A stretch of 41,776 nucleotides of DNA from Methylobacterium aquaticum (GTDB lineage: Bacteria > Pseudomonadota > Alphaproteobacteria > Rhizobiales > Beijerinckiaceae): NCBI RefSeq assembly GCF_001043915.1, contig NZ_LABX01000079.1:1-41776 (forward strand). Reading direction: 5' to 3'. The notes beneath the pieces were generated by a model. That model had not been told where the DNA came from, did not search any database, and saw nothing but the letters and a program-made list of their open reading frames with translations. This document shows positions 7,845 to 16,272 of the stretch, in pieces. The first letter of the stretch is position 1. Each line of letters begins with the position of its first letter. Both the position numbers and the translations under genes were made by a program.

Positions 7845-10800
7845 TCACTCGCCGCCGATTGCCGCCTTGGTGCGCGACCACCAGCCGGCCCGCTTCGGGC
7901 GGTCCGGATCCGGCGGGGTGAGCACGATCGCCACCGGCTCGGGCTCCGGGACCAGCACGGGGGCCGGGGCTTCGGCCGCGGGCTCTGACGGCGGCGCGGA
8001 CTCCGCTGCCTGGGCGGGCTGCGCCTCCCCGATGCGGGCAGGGGCCTCGATCACCTCGGCGGCCAGGGCCTCGCGTTCGACGGGCGGCAGGTCCGGCGCC
8101 GCGACCGGGCTGCCGAACGCCTCCGGCGCCGGCCCGGCGATCTCGTCGAGGGCGACGATCTCCTCGGCGAGGGAATCCTGCACCAGGCTGGCGCCGGTCT
8201 CGCCTGGCTCGGCCCCGGCCACGACCTCGTCGCCGATCGTGCCGACGCTCTCCTCGAAGCGGTCGCGTCCACGGCCGCCGCGGCGCCCGCGCCGGCGTCG
8301 CCGGCTCAGGGCCTCCTCCCGGCTCTCGCGCTCAGGCGCCGCGCCGTCCTCGGTGATCGGGATCGACACCGCCTCCGTGACCGGCTCCGCCGACGCCTCG
8401 GCGGCTTCGCCGGGTTCGTCCGCCTCGTGCCTCTCGGTCTCCTGACCCTCGCCCTCGTCGGCGCCGCCGCGCTCGCCCCGGCCCCGCCGACGACGGCGGC
8501 GGCGGCGGCGCTTGCCCCCGCCCTCGTCCTCTCCGGCCGCGCCCTCTCCGGCCGCACCCTCGGCGGTCTCCGCCTCGGCGTCGCCCTCGGCCTCAGCCTC
8601 GGCCTCCCCCTCGGCCTCCTCGACGATATCCTCGTCCTCGTCCTCGTCCTCCTCCAGCGGCGGCGGCAGCACCGCCTCGGCCCGGATGCTGCTGACGGCG
8701 CGCGGCTCGACCCGCTGGGCGAGGTCGCCGCGCTCGAGGTGGAAGGCCGAGGTGGCGGCCAGACGCTCGTCGGCCGCGATGATGATCGCGACGCCGAACC
8801 GGGCCTCGAGCTCGTGCAGGTGGGCGCGCTTCTGGTTGAGGATGTAGAGCGCCACCTCGGTCCGGGTGCGCAGGATCAGGTTGTGGCTGTTCGACTTGAT
8901 CAGCGCCTCCTCGATCGCCCGCAGGATCAGCAGGGCCACGGAGGCGGTCGCCCGCACGAAGCCCGAGCCGCCGCAATGCGGGCAGGGCACCGAGGAGGAT
9001 TCGAGCACGCCGGTGCGGATGCGCTGGCGCGACATTTCGAGCAGGCCGAAGGGCGAGATCCGGCCGACCTGGATGCGGGCGCGGTCGTTCTTCAGGCACT
9101 CGTTCAGCTTCTTCTCGACGGCGCGGTTGTTCCGCTTCTCCTCCATGTCGATGAAGTCGATGACGATGAGGCCGGCGAGATCGCGCAGGCGCAACTGGCG
9201 CGCCACCTCCTCGGCGGCTTCCAGGTTCGTCTTGAACGCGGTGTCCTCGATGTCGTGCTCGCGGGTGGCCCGCCCCGAATTCACGTCGATCGAGACCAGG
9301 GCTTCGGTCGGGTTGATGACGAGGTAGCCGCCCGAGCGCAGCGAGACGTGGTTGGAGAACATCGCGTCGAGCTGCTGCTCGACCCCGAAGCGGGCAAAGA
9401 TCGGCGACGGGTCGCGGTAGGGCTTCACCACCTTCGACTGCGTCGGCATCAGCATCCGCATGAAGTCCTTGGCCTCGCGGTAGGCGTCCTCGCCCGAGAC
9501 CAGAACCTCGTCGATGTCCTTGTTGTAGAGGTCGCGGATGGCGCGCTTGATGAGCGAGCCCTCCTCGTAGACGAGCGCCGGCGCGGCGGACGACAAGGTC
9601 AGCTCGCGCACGCTCTCCCACAGGCGCATCAGGTACTCGAAGTCGCGCTTGATCTCCGGCTTGGTGCGCGAAGCGCCGGCCGTGCGCAGGATGACGCCCA
9701 TCCCCTCGGGCACTTCGAGATCGGTGGCGATCTCCTTCAGGCGCTTGCGGTCGGCCGCGCTGGTGATCTTGCGCGAGATGCCGCCGCCCCGGCCGGTATT
9801 GGGCATCAGCACCGAGTAGCGGCCGGCCAGCGACAGGTAGGTGGTGAGCGCCGCGCCCTTGGTGCCGCGCTCCTCCTTGACGACCTGGACCAGGATGACC
9901 TGCCGGCGCTTGATCACCTCCTGGATCTTGTAGTGCCGGCGCGGGGTGCGAGGCCGCTCGGGGATCTCGGCCAAAGCGTCACCGCGGCCGCCGACCTGCT
10001 CGACCACCGGCTCCTCGTGATCCTCGTCGTCGTCCTCGTCCTCCCCGTCGTCGTCCTCGTGCTCCTCGTCCTCGTCGTCGTGATCCTCGTCGTCGTCCTC
10101 GGATTCCTCGTCCGAGCCGTCCTCGTCGTCGTGGTCCTCGTCCTCGTCGGACTCGTCCGCATCCTCGTCGTCCTCGACCTCGGCGGCATCGGCCGGCTGC
10201 GAGGCGGCGACGGGCTGGGGCAGGGCGACCTCCTCGGCCGCGGTCTCGACGGACGCGCGCGCGTCCGGGGTCTCGGCCCCGGCCGGCGCCTCGTCGGCGA
10301 TCGCCGCGACGCGGGCGGGCTCCGCCGACACGGCGGCGGCGATCACCGCCGGGGTCTCGGCGGCCTCGCCCGCAACCGGGTCGGCGGGAGTCTCGGCCGC
10401 ATGAGTCTCGGTCGCATGAGCCTCGGTCGCATGAGCCTCGGGGGCGGGCGCCTGCGGGGGCGCGCCGTCTCCAGCTGGGCTCCCGGACGTCGCGGCGTCC
10501 TGCGCGACGGCGTCGCTGGCCTCCACGGCGACCGGGGCAGGCGCGGCGACGGACGCACCGTGCGGCTCGGCCTCGCCGGCGGCTGTCCCGACGGCCGACA
10601 CGGTCTCCGGCGCGGGGTGCTCGCCCGCCACGGGCTCGACACCCTCCGGCCGCAGGGACTCCTGCGTGGCGGCCTCGTGCGTGGCCGCCTCCGGCGTGAA
10701 CGTCTCCTGCGCGAGCGTCTCCTCGGGATGGACGTCCTGGGGATGAGCGTCCTGCCAGCCGGTGGCCGCGGCGCCGGTCTCCGGCGTGTCCTCGGCGGGG

Positions 10801-11243
10801 GCGCTCACCACGGCGTCGACCGGGCGCGACGACGCCTCGGCCCGGCGGCCGCGGCGGCGGCGGCGGCGGGGCTGGTCGCTGCGCGGCTCGCCACGCTCCG
10901 GCCGCTCGCCGCGCTCCTGGCGCTCCGGATGCTCCTCGTGCTCGTGCTCGCGCTCGGCCCGCGCCTCCTCCTCGAGGAGCGCCATCCGGTCGGCGATCGG
11001 GATCTGGTAATAATCGGGATGGATCTCGCTGAAGGCGAGGAACCCGTGCCGGTTGCCCCCGTACTCGACGAAGGCGGCCTGCAACGACGGCTCGACCCGC
11101 GTGACCTTGGCGAGATAGATGTTGCCCCGCAGCTGGCGGCGGCTAGCCGATTCGAAGTCGAATTCCTCGACCTTCGAACCTTTGACCGTCACCACCCGGG
11201 TCTCTTCCGGGTGGGAGGCATCGATGAGCATCTTGTTGGCCAT
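7845..11243 (-). CDS. rne: Ribonuclease E (RNase E/G family)
   Basis: An 1132-residue endoribonuclease, the core of the RNA degradosome. It starts MANKMLIDASHPEETRVV, as in alphaproteobacterial RNase E, which fixes the ATG at 11243. The S1 domain begins near residue 38 (RGNIYLAKVTRVEPSLQAAF). A low-complexity insert of about 345 residues interrupts it (about 85-430, ending in a nearly pure Asp/Glu run at 350-411), and it resumes at YKIQEVIKRRQVILVQV. The DNase I-like domain holds the metal-binding Asp in VSIDVNSGRATREHD and VIDFIDMEEKRNNRA. The zinc link is CPHCGGSGF. The C-terminal ~280 residues are a disordered scaffold with an Arg run, ending RPKRAGWWSRTKAAIGGE. The GWW matches the PNPase-binding motif known from Caulobacter RNase E. 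The gene has a long untranslated leader, a usual site of autoregulation. Confidence 0.97.
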   Translation of the reverse strand: MANKMLIDASHPEETRVVTVKGSKVEEFDFESASRRQLRGNIYLAKVTRVEPSLQAAFVEYGGNRHGFLAFSEIHPDYYQIPIADRMALLEEEARAEREHEHEEHPERQERGERPERGEPRSDQPRRRRRRGRRAEASSRPVDAVVSAPAEDTPETGAAATGWQDAHPQDVHPEETLAQETFTPEAATHEAATQESLRPEGVEPVAGEHPAPETVSAVGTAAGEAEPHGASVAAPAPVAVEASDAVAQDAATSGSPAGDGAPPQAPAPEAHATEAHATETHAAETPADPVAGEAAETPAVIAAAVSAEPARVAAIADEAPAGAETPDARASVETAAEEVALPQPVAASQPADAAEVEDDEDADESDEDEDHDDEDGSDEESEDDDEDHDDEDEEHEDDDGEDEDDDEDHEEPVVEQVGGRGDALAEIPERPRTPRRHYKIQEVIKRRQVILVQVVKEERGTKGAALTTYLSLAGRYSVLMPNTGRGGGISRKITSAADRKRLKEIATDLEVPEGMGVILRTAGASRTKPEIKRDFEYLMRLWESVRELTLSSAAPALVYEEGSLIKRAIRDLYNKDIDEVLVSGEDAYREAKDFMRMLMPTQSKVVKPYRDPSPIFARFGVEQQLDAMFSNHVSLRSGGYLVINPTEALVSIDVNSGRATREHDIEDTAFKTNLEAAEEVARQLRLRDLAGLIVIDFIDMEEKRNNRAVEKKLNECLKNDRARIQVGRISPFGLLEMSRQRIRTGVLESSSVPCPHCGGSGFVRATASVALLILRAIEEALIKSNSHNLILRTRTEVALYILNQKRAHLHELEARFGVAIIIAADERLAATSAFHLERGDLAQRVEPRAVSSIRAEAVLPPPLEEDEDEDEDIVEEAEGEAEAEAEGDAEAETAEGAAGEGAAGEDEGGGKRRRRRRRRRGRGERGGADEGEGQETERHEADEPGEAAEASAEPVTEAVSIPITEDGAAPERESREEALSRRRRRGRRGGRGRDRFEESVGTIGDEVVAGAEPGETGASLVQDSLAEEIVALDEIAGPAPEAFGSPVAAPDLPPVEREALAAEVIEAPARIGEAQPAQAAESAPPSEPAAEAPAPVLVPEPEPVAIVLTPPDPDRPKRAGWWSRTKAAIGGE

Positions 11244-12032
11244 GACGAACTTTCGGCATGGCGATGGACGGCAGAGCCGCCGGACGGGGCCATCCGGGAA
11301 CGGATCGTGAGGAAGGGAACCTCGGGGATCCTGGCCGGATGCGGGAGGACGGGCCTCCGTAATCCGGGGCCGCCCCGGGCGCGGAAACCTGCGCCGGGAG
11401 GGCTCTCCCGTGCCGTGCCCGATCGGGCGCGGCGGATGATGTCGTCGTTCGGATCGTGCCGTCAATCGCCGCTGCGCGCATCCACGCGCGCGAGGGGTTG
11501 ACGATGGCCGGGGGCAGGGGGCGCGGACGGGCGCGACGCCGGATGCGTGCGCCGGGGACGGCAGCGTCGAGACCCGAGGCTGTGCGTCCGCGCATTCTCC
11601 CACCGACCTTTCGAAACGAGGCGCCGGGACGCAAGGGTCCGGCCGCCGGTAAAAACGGGCGACGACGTTCGCGAACGCCGACGCGGATCAGTGACACCTG
11701 CCCGGCTCGCGAGATCGTCGGACGATCCGCCGGCGGCCGGCCAGCGCCGAAGCCGCTGCGGGAGCGCCCGGGCGAGCCCGTGGTCCGCGGCGAAAAGCCG
11801 GCGGCAACGGGCAGGGGTCATCATCATTACAGAGTGTCCGGCGGAATTTGCAAGCATCATCACGGTTCCCGAACCAACCGGGCCGAAGCACCGGTCGAGC
11901 GCGGTGGCCCCGTGCCCTCCCTGTACCCCGGGTGCAACAGCCTCGCGCGAGCGATCCGGAGGGCTTCGCAATGCGTTAACCATGGTCCGGTTATCGCGTA
12001 ATCGGGATGCCGCCTGAGGTCGCCGCGAGACC
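11244..12032. other. Divergent intergenic region and leaders of rne and amiC
   Basis: No gene is supported in these 789 bases; the open frames are biased-composition shadows with no recognisable domain. The length fits a long rne 5' leader, since RNase E genes typically regulate themselves through the leader, plus the amiC promoter. Near amiC there is TTAACCAT (11976-11983), the 8-mer of CtrA-type sites, followed by GGTTA. An AT-richer patch (CATCATCATTACAG, about 11819-11832) is a candidate promoter zone. No strong -35/-10 pair could be fixed by eye. Confidence 0.5.
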
Positions 12033-13361
12033 ATGCCGACACGCGCACGTCCGATCCGCCTTCTCGTCCGCGCTGCCCTCCTGGCCGCGGGCCTTCTCGC
12101 GCCGGCCGCCGTCGGGGCCAATCCGGCGGTGCCGGACCGTGCCGCCGTCGAGCGGCCTGCCGCGGATCGCCCGGCGGCGGAGCGGCCGGCCGTCGCGATC
12201 GCGGCCGAAATCTCGGCCGCGCCCGAGGGCGGCACCCGCCTGACCGTGGTGCTGTCGCGGCCGGTCGAGGCCCGGGCCTTCGTGATGGAGCGGCCGGACC
12301 GGGCGATCGTCGACCTGCCCGAGGTCAACTTCCAATTGCCGCCCGAGGCGGGCCGCAAGCGCGACGGCCTCGTCGCCTCCTACCGCTACGGCCTGTTCGC
12401 GCCCGGGCGCTCGCGCATCGTCATCGACCTCGCGCAAACCGCCACGGTGGCGCGGGTCGCGACCTCAACCCGCCCGCGGGACGGGGCGACCCTGCTCACC
12501 ATCGATCTCGCCCGCAGCGACCGCGAGGTTTTCCGCCGCGCCGCGCAAGCCCCCGAGCCCGCCCGGCCGGCCGGCCCGCCGGCTCGCGAGGGGGTCGATT
12601 CGCGCCCCCTCGTCATCGTCGATGCCGGCCATGGCGGCATCGATCCGGGCGCCATCGCGGGCACCGGCGTCTACGAGAAGGACATCGTGTTCGGCGTCGC
12701 CCAGCGGCTGGTGCAGCGCCTCGAGGCCGGTGGCCGGATCCGGGTGCAGATGACCCGCGACCGCGACGTGTTCGTGCCGCTCGCCGAGCGGGTCCGCATC
12801 GCCCGCGACGCCCGCGCCGATCTGTTCGTGTCGATCCACGCCGATTCCATCTCGGCCGCCCCGCAGGTGCGCGGCGCCACGATCTACACGGGGTCCGAGA
12901 AGGCGACCGATGCCGAATCGGCCCGGCTCGCCGACCGCGAGAACAAGGCCGACGCGGCGGCCGGCGCCGACCAGGGCGACGGCCCGGGCGACGTCGCCGA
13001 CATCCTCCAGGAACTCACCCTGCGGGAGACCCGCGGCTTCTCGGCCCGCTTCGCCAAGGGCCTGCTGACGCGGCTCTCGGGCGTGATGGAGATGAGCGTG
13101 AAGCCCCACCGCGAGGCGGGATTCCGGGTGCTGCGCTCGCCCGACGTGCCCTCGGTGCTGGTCGAGCTGGGCTACCTGTCGAGCAAGCGCGACCTCGACC
13201 TGCTGCTTTCCGACGAGTGGCGGGCCACCGTCACCGGCCAGATGGCCGAGGCGATCGAGGCGTTCTTTGCCGCCCGCCTGCCGCCGGCGATCGCCCGCGG
13301 CACCGAGGCGCCGCGGATCGGCAAGGCCGCCCAGATCGGACCCGCCCCAGTTTCACCATAG
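12033..13361 (+). CDS. amiC: N-acetylmuramoyl-L-alanine amidase with AMIN domain (AmiC type)
   Basis: A 442-residue periplasmic cell-wall hydrolase that cuts the amide between MurNAc and L-Ala, needed to split septal peptidoglycan. It has an Arg-rich signal peptide (about 1-29, ending near VGANP), an AMIN domain (about 50-160, from GGTRLTVVLSRPVEARAFVM to LLTIDLARSD) that targets it to peptidoglycan or the septum, and an Amidase_3 domain (about 190-420). Zinc and catalytic positions are visible: VIVDAGHGGIDPGA with the first His, YEKDIVF with Glu, LFVSIHADS with the second His, and the final VLVELGYLSS. PBP1A follows about 205 bases downstream, an arrangement common in Alphaproteobacteria. 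CtrA-like sequence upstream hints at cell-cycle control, which is an inference. Confidence 0.95.
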   Translation: MPTRARPIRLLVRAALLAAGLLAPAAVGANPAVPDRAAVERPAADRPAAERPAVAIAAEISAAPEGGTRLTVVLSRPVEARAFVMERPDRAIVDLPEVNFQLPPEAGRKRDGLVASYRYGLFAPGRSRIVIDLAQTATVARVATSTRPRDGATLLTIDLARSDREVFRRAAQAPEPARPAGPPAREGVDSRPLVIVDAGHGGIDPGAIAGTGVYEKDIVFGVAQRLVQRLEAGGRIRVQMTRDRDVFVPLAERVRIARDARADLFVSIHADSISAAPQVRGATIYTGSEKATDAESARLADRENKADAAAGADQGDGPGDVADILQELTLRETRGFSARFAKGLLTRLSGVMEMSVKPHREAGFRVLRSPDVPSVLVELGYLSSKRDLDLLLSDEWRATVTGQMAEAIEAFFAARLPPAIARGTEAPRIGKAAQIGPAPVSP

Positions 13362-13566
13362 ATCCCGTGTCGATAGGGCCTCGTCGGCCCCTCGCTGTCC
13401 TGGCTTTCGCGAGCCGCTTCCGTTAAGCGCGGGGGCGGCGTCCCGCGCCGCCATGGCTGTCGCGTTTCCGTGAGGAGCCGTGCCCGGGCGTGGCCTCCGC
13501 CGCCGGTTCCGGGATACAGGTCAGGGCCCTGCGGGCCGCGCGGCATCATCGACGGGTCGGGTATCG

Positions 13567-15990
13567 ATGCGCTTCATCCTCCGCTTCTTCGGCTTCCTGT
13601 TCAGCATTGCGGCGATGCTCTTCGTCGTCGGTGCGGCGGCGGGCGGCTACTTCTACTGGAAGTACTCGCGCGACCTGCCCGACCACGCGGCGCTGGCCAA
13701 TTACGATCCGCCGGTGATGACCCGCGTCCATGCCGCCGACGGCAGCCTGCTCGCCGAGTATGCCCGCGAGCGCCGGCTCTACCTGCCGATCCAGGCGATG
13801 CCGAAGATCGTGATCGCGGCGTTCCTGTCGGCCGAGGACAAGAACTTCTACAAGCATGGCGGCGTCGATCCCGAGGGCATCGTCCGGGCGATCGTCACCA
13901 ATGCGTCGAGCGGCAAGAAGCAGGGCGCCTCGACCATCACCCAGCAGGTCGCCAAGAACTTCCTGCTCTCCTCCGAGCAGACCTTCGACCGTAAGATCCG
14001 CGAGGCGCTGATCGCTTTGCGCATCGAGTCGACCTACTCGAAGGACAAGATCCTCGAACTCTACCTCAACGAGATCTTCCTCGGCACGATCGTGCCGGGC
14101 CGCAACCTGCACGGCATCGCGGCCGCCGCGCTCGACTATTTCGGCAAGTCGGTGCACGAGCTGACGATCCACGAGGCGGCCTACCTGGCGGCGTTGCCGA
14201 AGGGCCCGAACAATTACCATCCCTATCGCCGCACCCAGCAGGCGCTGGCGCGCCGCAACGAGATCATCGGCCTGATGGCCCAGAACGGGTACATCACCAA
14301 GGAGGAGGCCGAATCGGAGCGCAAGCTGCCGCTCGGGGTCAATCCGCGCAGCGTCTCGCCCAACACCGCCAACGCGAACTACTTCGCCGAGGAGGTCCGC
14401 CGCGAGATCTCCGAGCGCTACGGCGAGAAGAAGCTCTACGAGGGCGGCCTGTCGGTCCGCACCACCCTCGACCCGAAGATGCAGGCGATGGCCCGCAAGG
14501 CCCTGGTCGACGGCCTGGTGCGCTACGACCAGGCCCGCGGCTGGCGCGGTCCCAAGAGCCGGGTGGACCTCGCCGGCCGCGACTGGGGCATGGCGGTGGC
14601 CGAGGTGCCGGCGCTCGGCGACGTGCAGCCCTGGCGGCTGGCCGTGGTGCTCGACACCTCGGGCGGGCGCGCCACGATCGGCCTCCAGCCGAAGCGCGAG
14701 AGTTCGGGCCAGGTCTCGAAGGACCGCGAGACCGGGATCATCAACGCCGAGGGCGTGCGCTGGACCGGCCGCAGCGTCGCGGCAGCGCTCAACACCGGCG
14801 ACGTGGTCTATGTCGAGCGCATGGAAGGCGCCGGCAACGCCTACCGCCTGCGCCAGATCCCGGAAGTCTCCGGGGCCATCGTGGCGATGGATCCCTATAC
14901 GGGCCGCGTCCACGCGATGGTCGGCGGCTTCTCCTACGACGAGAGCGAGTTCAACCGCGCCACCCAGGCGATGCGTCAGCCCGGCTCGTCGTTCAAGCCG
15001 ATCGTCTACTCGGCGGCCCTCGACAACGGCTACACCCCGTCCTCGATCGTCCTCGACACGCCGATCACCATCGAGGCCGGGCCGGGCCAGGAGGCGTGGT
15101 CGCCCTCGAACTATGACGGCAAGTCCGGCGGTCCGCACACCCTGCGCTACGGCATCGAGCACTCGAAGAACCTGATGACGGTGCGGCTCGCCAAGGATGT
15201 CGGCATGCCGCTGATCGCCGAATATGCCCGCCGCTTCGGCGTCTACGACGACATGCTGCCCGTCCTGCCGATGTCGCTCGGCGCCGGCGAGACCACCGTG
15301 ATGCGGATGGTCACCGCCTATTCGATGCTCGACAATGGCGGCCGGCGCATCCGTCCGACCCTGATCGACCGGATCCAGGACCGCAACGGCGAGACGATCT
15401 ACCGCCACGACACCCGCAAGTGCATCGGCTGCGACGCCGAGAAGTGGTCGGGCCAGGACGAGCCGAAGCTGGTGGACGAGTCCGAGCAGGTGCTCGACCC
15501 GCTCACCGCCTACCAGATGGTCTCGATCATGGAGGGCGTGGTCCAGCGCGGCACCGCCACCATCCTGAAGGAGATCGGCAAGCCGCTCGCCGGCAAGACC
15601 GGCACCACCAACGACGCCAAGGATGCCTGGTTCGTCGGCTTCTCGCCCGACCTCGCGGTCGGCATCTATATGGGCTACGACAAGCCCCGCTCCCTCGGCG
15701 ACCGTGCCACCGGCGGCGGCCTGGCCGCCCCGGTCGCCCGCGACTTCCTGAAGGCCGCCCTCAAGGACAAGCCGCCGACGCCGTTCCGCGTGCCTCCGGG
15801 CATCAAGCTGATCTCCGTCAACCTCGCCACCGGCACCCGCGCCGGTGGCGCGGGCGGCGTCCTCGAAGCGTTCAAGCCCGGCACCGCCCCGCCCGACAGC
15901 TACTCGGCCCCGCCGAGCGCCCAGCCGGCGGCCCCCGCGGCGGTGCCGCCGGACGCGGACCGGGCGGCCCAGGCGGGCGGGCTGTACTGA
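13567..15990 (+). CDS. mrcA: Penicillin-binding protein 1A (bifunctional transglycosylase/transpeptidase)
   Basis: An 807-residue class A PBP that polymerises and cross-links peptidoglycan. A short cytoplasmic start and one membrane helix (about 5-30, LRFFGFLFSIAAMLFVVG) precede the GT51 domain. That domain has the catalytic Glu in AEDKNFYKHGGVD (Glu90) and QGASTITQQVAKNFLL. An OB-like linker follows. The transpeptidase domain has SSFK (Ser474 nucleophile, Lys477), the SxN motif in HSKN, and KTGTTNDAKDAWFVGF. The C-terminus is a Pro/Ala tail. The ATG at 13567 was chosen because it starts at the membrane helix; the earlier in-frame extension is Arg/Gly-rich and non-homologous. It lies between amiC and prfB, and three hairpins follow its stop. 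Confidence 0.96.
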   Translation: MRFILRFFGFLFSIAAMLFVVGAAAGGYFYWKYSRDLPDHAALANYDPPVMTRVHAADGSLLAEYARERRLYLPIQAMPKIVIAAFLSAEDKNFYKHGGVDPEGIVRAIVTNASSGKKQGASTITQQVAKNFLLSSEQTFDRKIREALIALRIESTYSKDKILELYLNEIFLGTIVPGRNLHGIAAAALDYFGKSVHELTIHEAAYLAALPKGPNNYHPYRRTQQALARRNEIIGLMAQNGYITKEEAESERKLPLGVNPRSVSPNTANANYFAEEVRREISERYGEKKLYEGGLSVRTTLDPKMQAMARKALVDGLVRYDQARGWRGPKSRVDLAGRDWGMAVAEVPALGDVQPWRLAVVLDTSGGRATIGLQPKRESSGQVSKDRETGIINAEGVRWTGRSVAAALNTGDVVYVERMEGAGNAYRLRQIPEVSGAIVAMDPYTGRVHAMVGGFSYDESEFNRATQAMRQPGSSFKPIVYSAALDNGYTPSSIVLDTPITIEAGPGQEAWSPSNYDGKSGGPHTLRYGIEHSKNLMTVRLAKDVGMPLIAEYARRFGVYDDMLPVLPMSLGAGETTVMRMVTAYSMLDNGGRRIRPTLIDRIQDRNGETIYRHDTRKCIGCDAEKWSGQDEPKLVDESEQVLDPLTAYQMVSIMEGVVQRGTATILKEIGKPLAGKTGTTNDAKDAWFVGFSPDLAVGIYMGYDKPRSLGDRATGGGLAAPVARDFLKAALKDKPPTPFRVPPGIKLISVNLATGTRAGGAGGVLEAFKPGTAPPDSYSAPPSAQPAAPAAVPPDADRAAQAGGLY

Positions 15991-15992
15991 TT

Positions 15993-16036
15993 CCAACGGC
16001 CCAGGACGCCGACGCATCGGGCCGTTGATCCAACTC
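15993..16036 (+). repeat. Dispersed repeat, copy A, with hairpin
   Basis: Bases 15993-16019 match 41702-41728 at 25 of 27 positions (core CCAACGGCCCAGGA, then GACGCATCG). Inside copy A, CAACGGCCC (15994-16002) pairs with GGGCCGTTG (16019-16027) to form a 9-bp stem. The following GTTGATCCAACTC also resembles GTTGACCCATCTC at the end of copy B. It begins three bases after the PBP1A stop. Confidence 0.7.
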
Positions 16037-16112
16037 GAATTTTTGATGTCAAGCCAGAGGCTTGGCAAAAATTCGAGAACGGAACCAACGGTCGTTTTCT
16101 GCCGACCGTTGG
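16034..16112. repeat. Pair of perfect hairpins downstream of PBP1A
   Basis: Hairpin 1: CTCGAATTTTTG (16034-16045) pairs perfectly with CAAAAATTCGAG (16066-16077), and within its loop CAAGCC (16050-16055) pairs with GGCTTG (16059-16064). Hairpin 2: CCAACGGTCG (16085-16094) pairs perfectly with CGACCGTTGG (16103-16112). The AT-rich stem is strikingly unlike the surrounding GC-rich sequence. The element could terminate the PBP1A transcript, or be a miniature mobile or repeat element; no coding content is seen. Confidence 0.7.
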
Positions 16113-16272
16113 GATGACGAGGGGTTGAAGGGCGAGGGGCCGGACAGGTGCCTCGCCTTTTGCGCCTCGGACGCTTGTTCCCGAGGCCGGGAGCGCCGGC
16201 CCCACCGTTTACACCCGCGCGCGCCGGCGCTATCACCCTGCCTCCCCCCTCACGCGAGTGAATCCACACCAG

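Noticed and set aside
10010..10190. Repetitive CCTCGTCGTC-type tract looking like a microsatellite or CRISPR-like array
   Set aside because: It is codon repetition for the Asp/Glu run of RNase E; units are irregular and there are no spacers.
8427..11501. Very long plus-strand open frame opposite rne
   Set aside because: It is the antisense shadow of the high-GC rne gene; composition is Leu/Val/Arg low complexity and no domain is visible, while rne on the other strand is unmistakable.
11462..12358. Minus-strand frame across the rne/amiC intergenic region
   Set aside because: It runs into amiC antisense and has only biased composition; it does not explain the 789-base gap.
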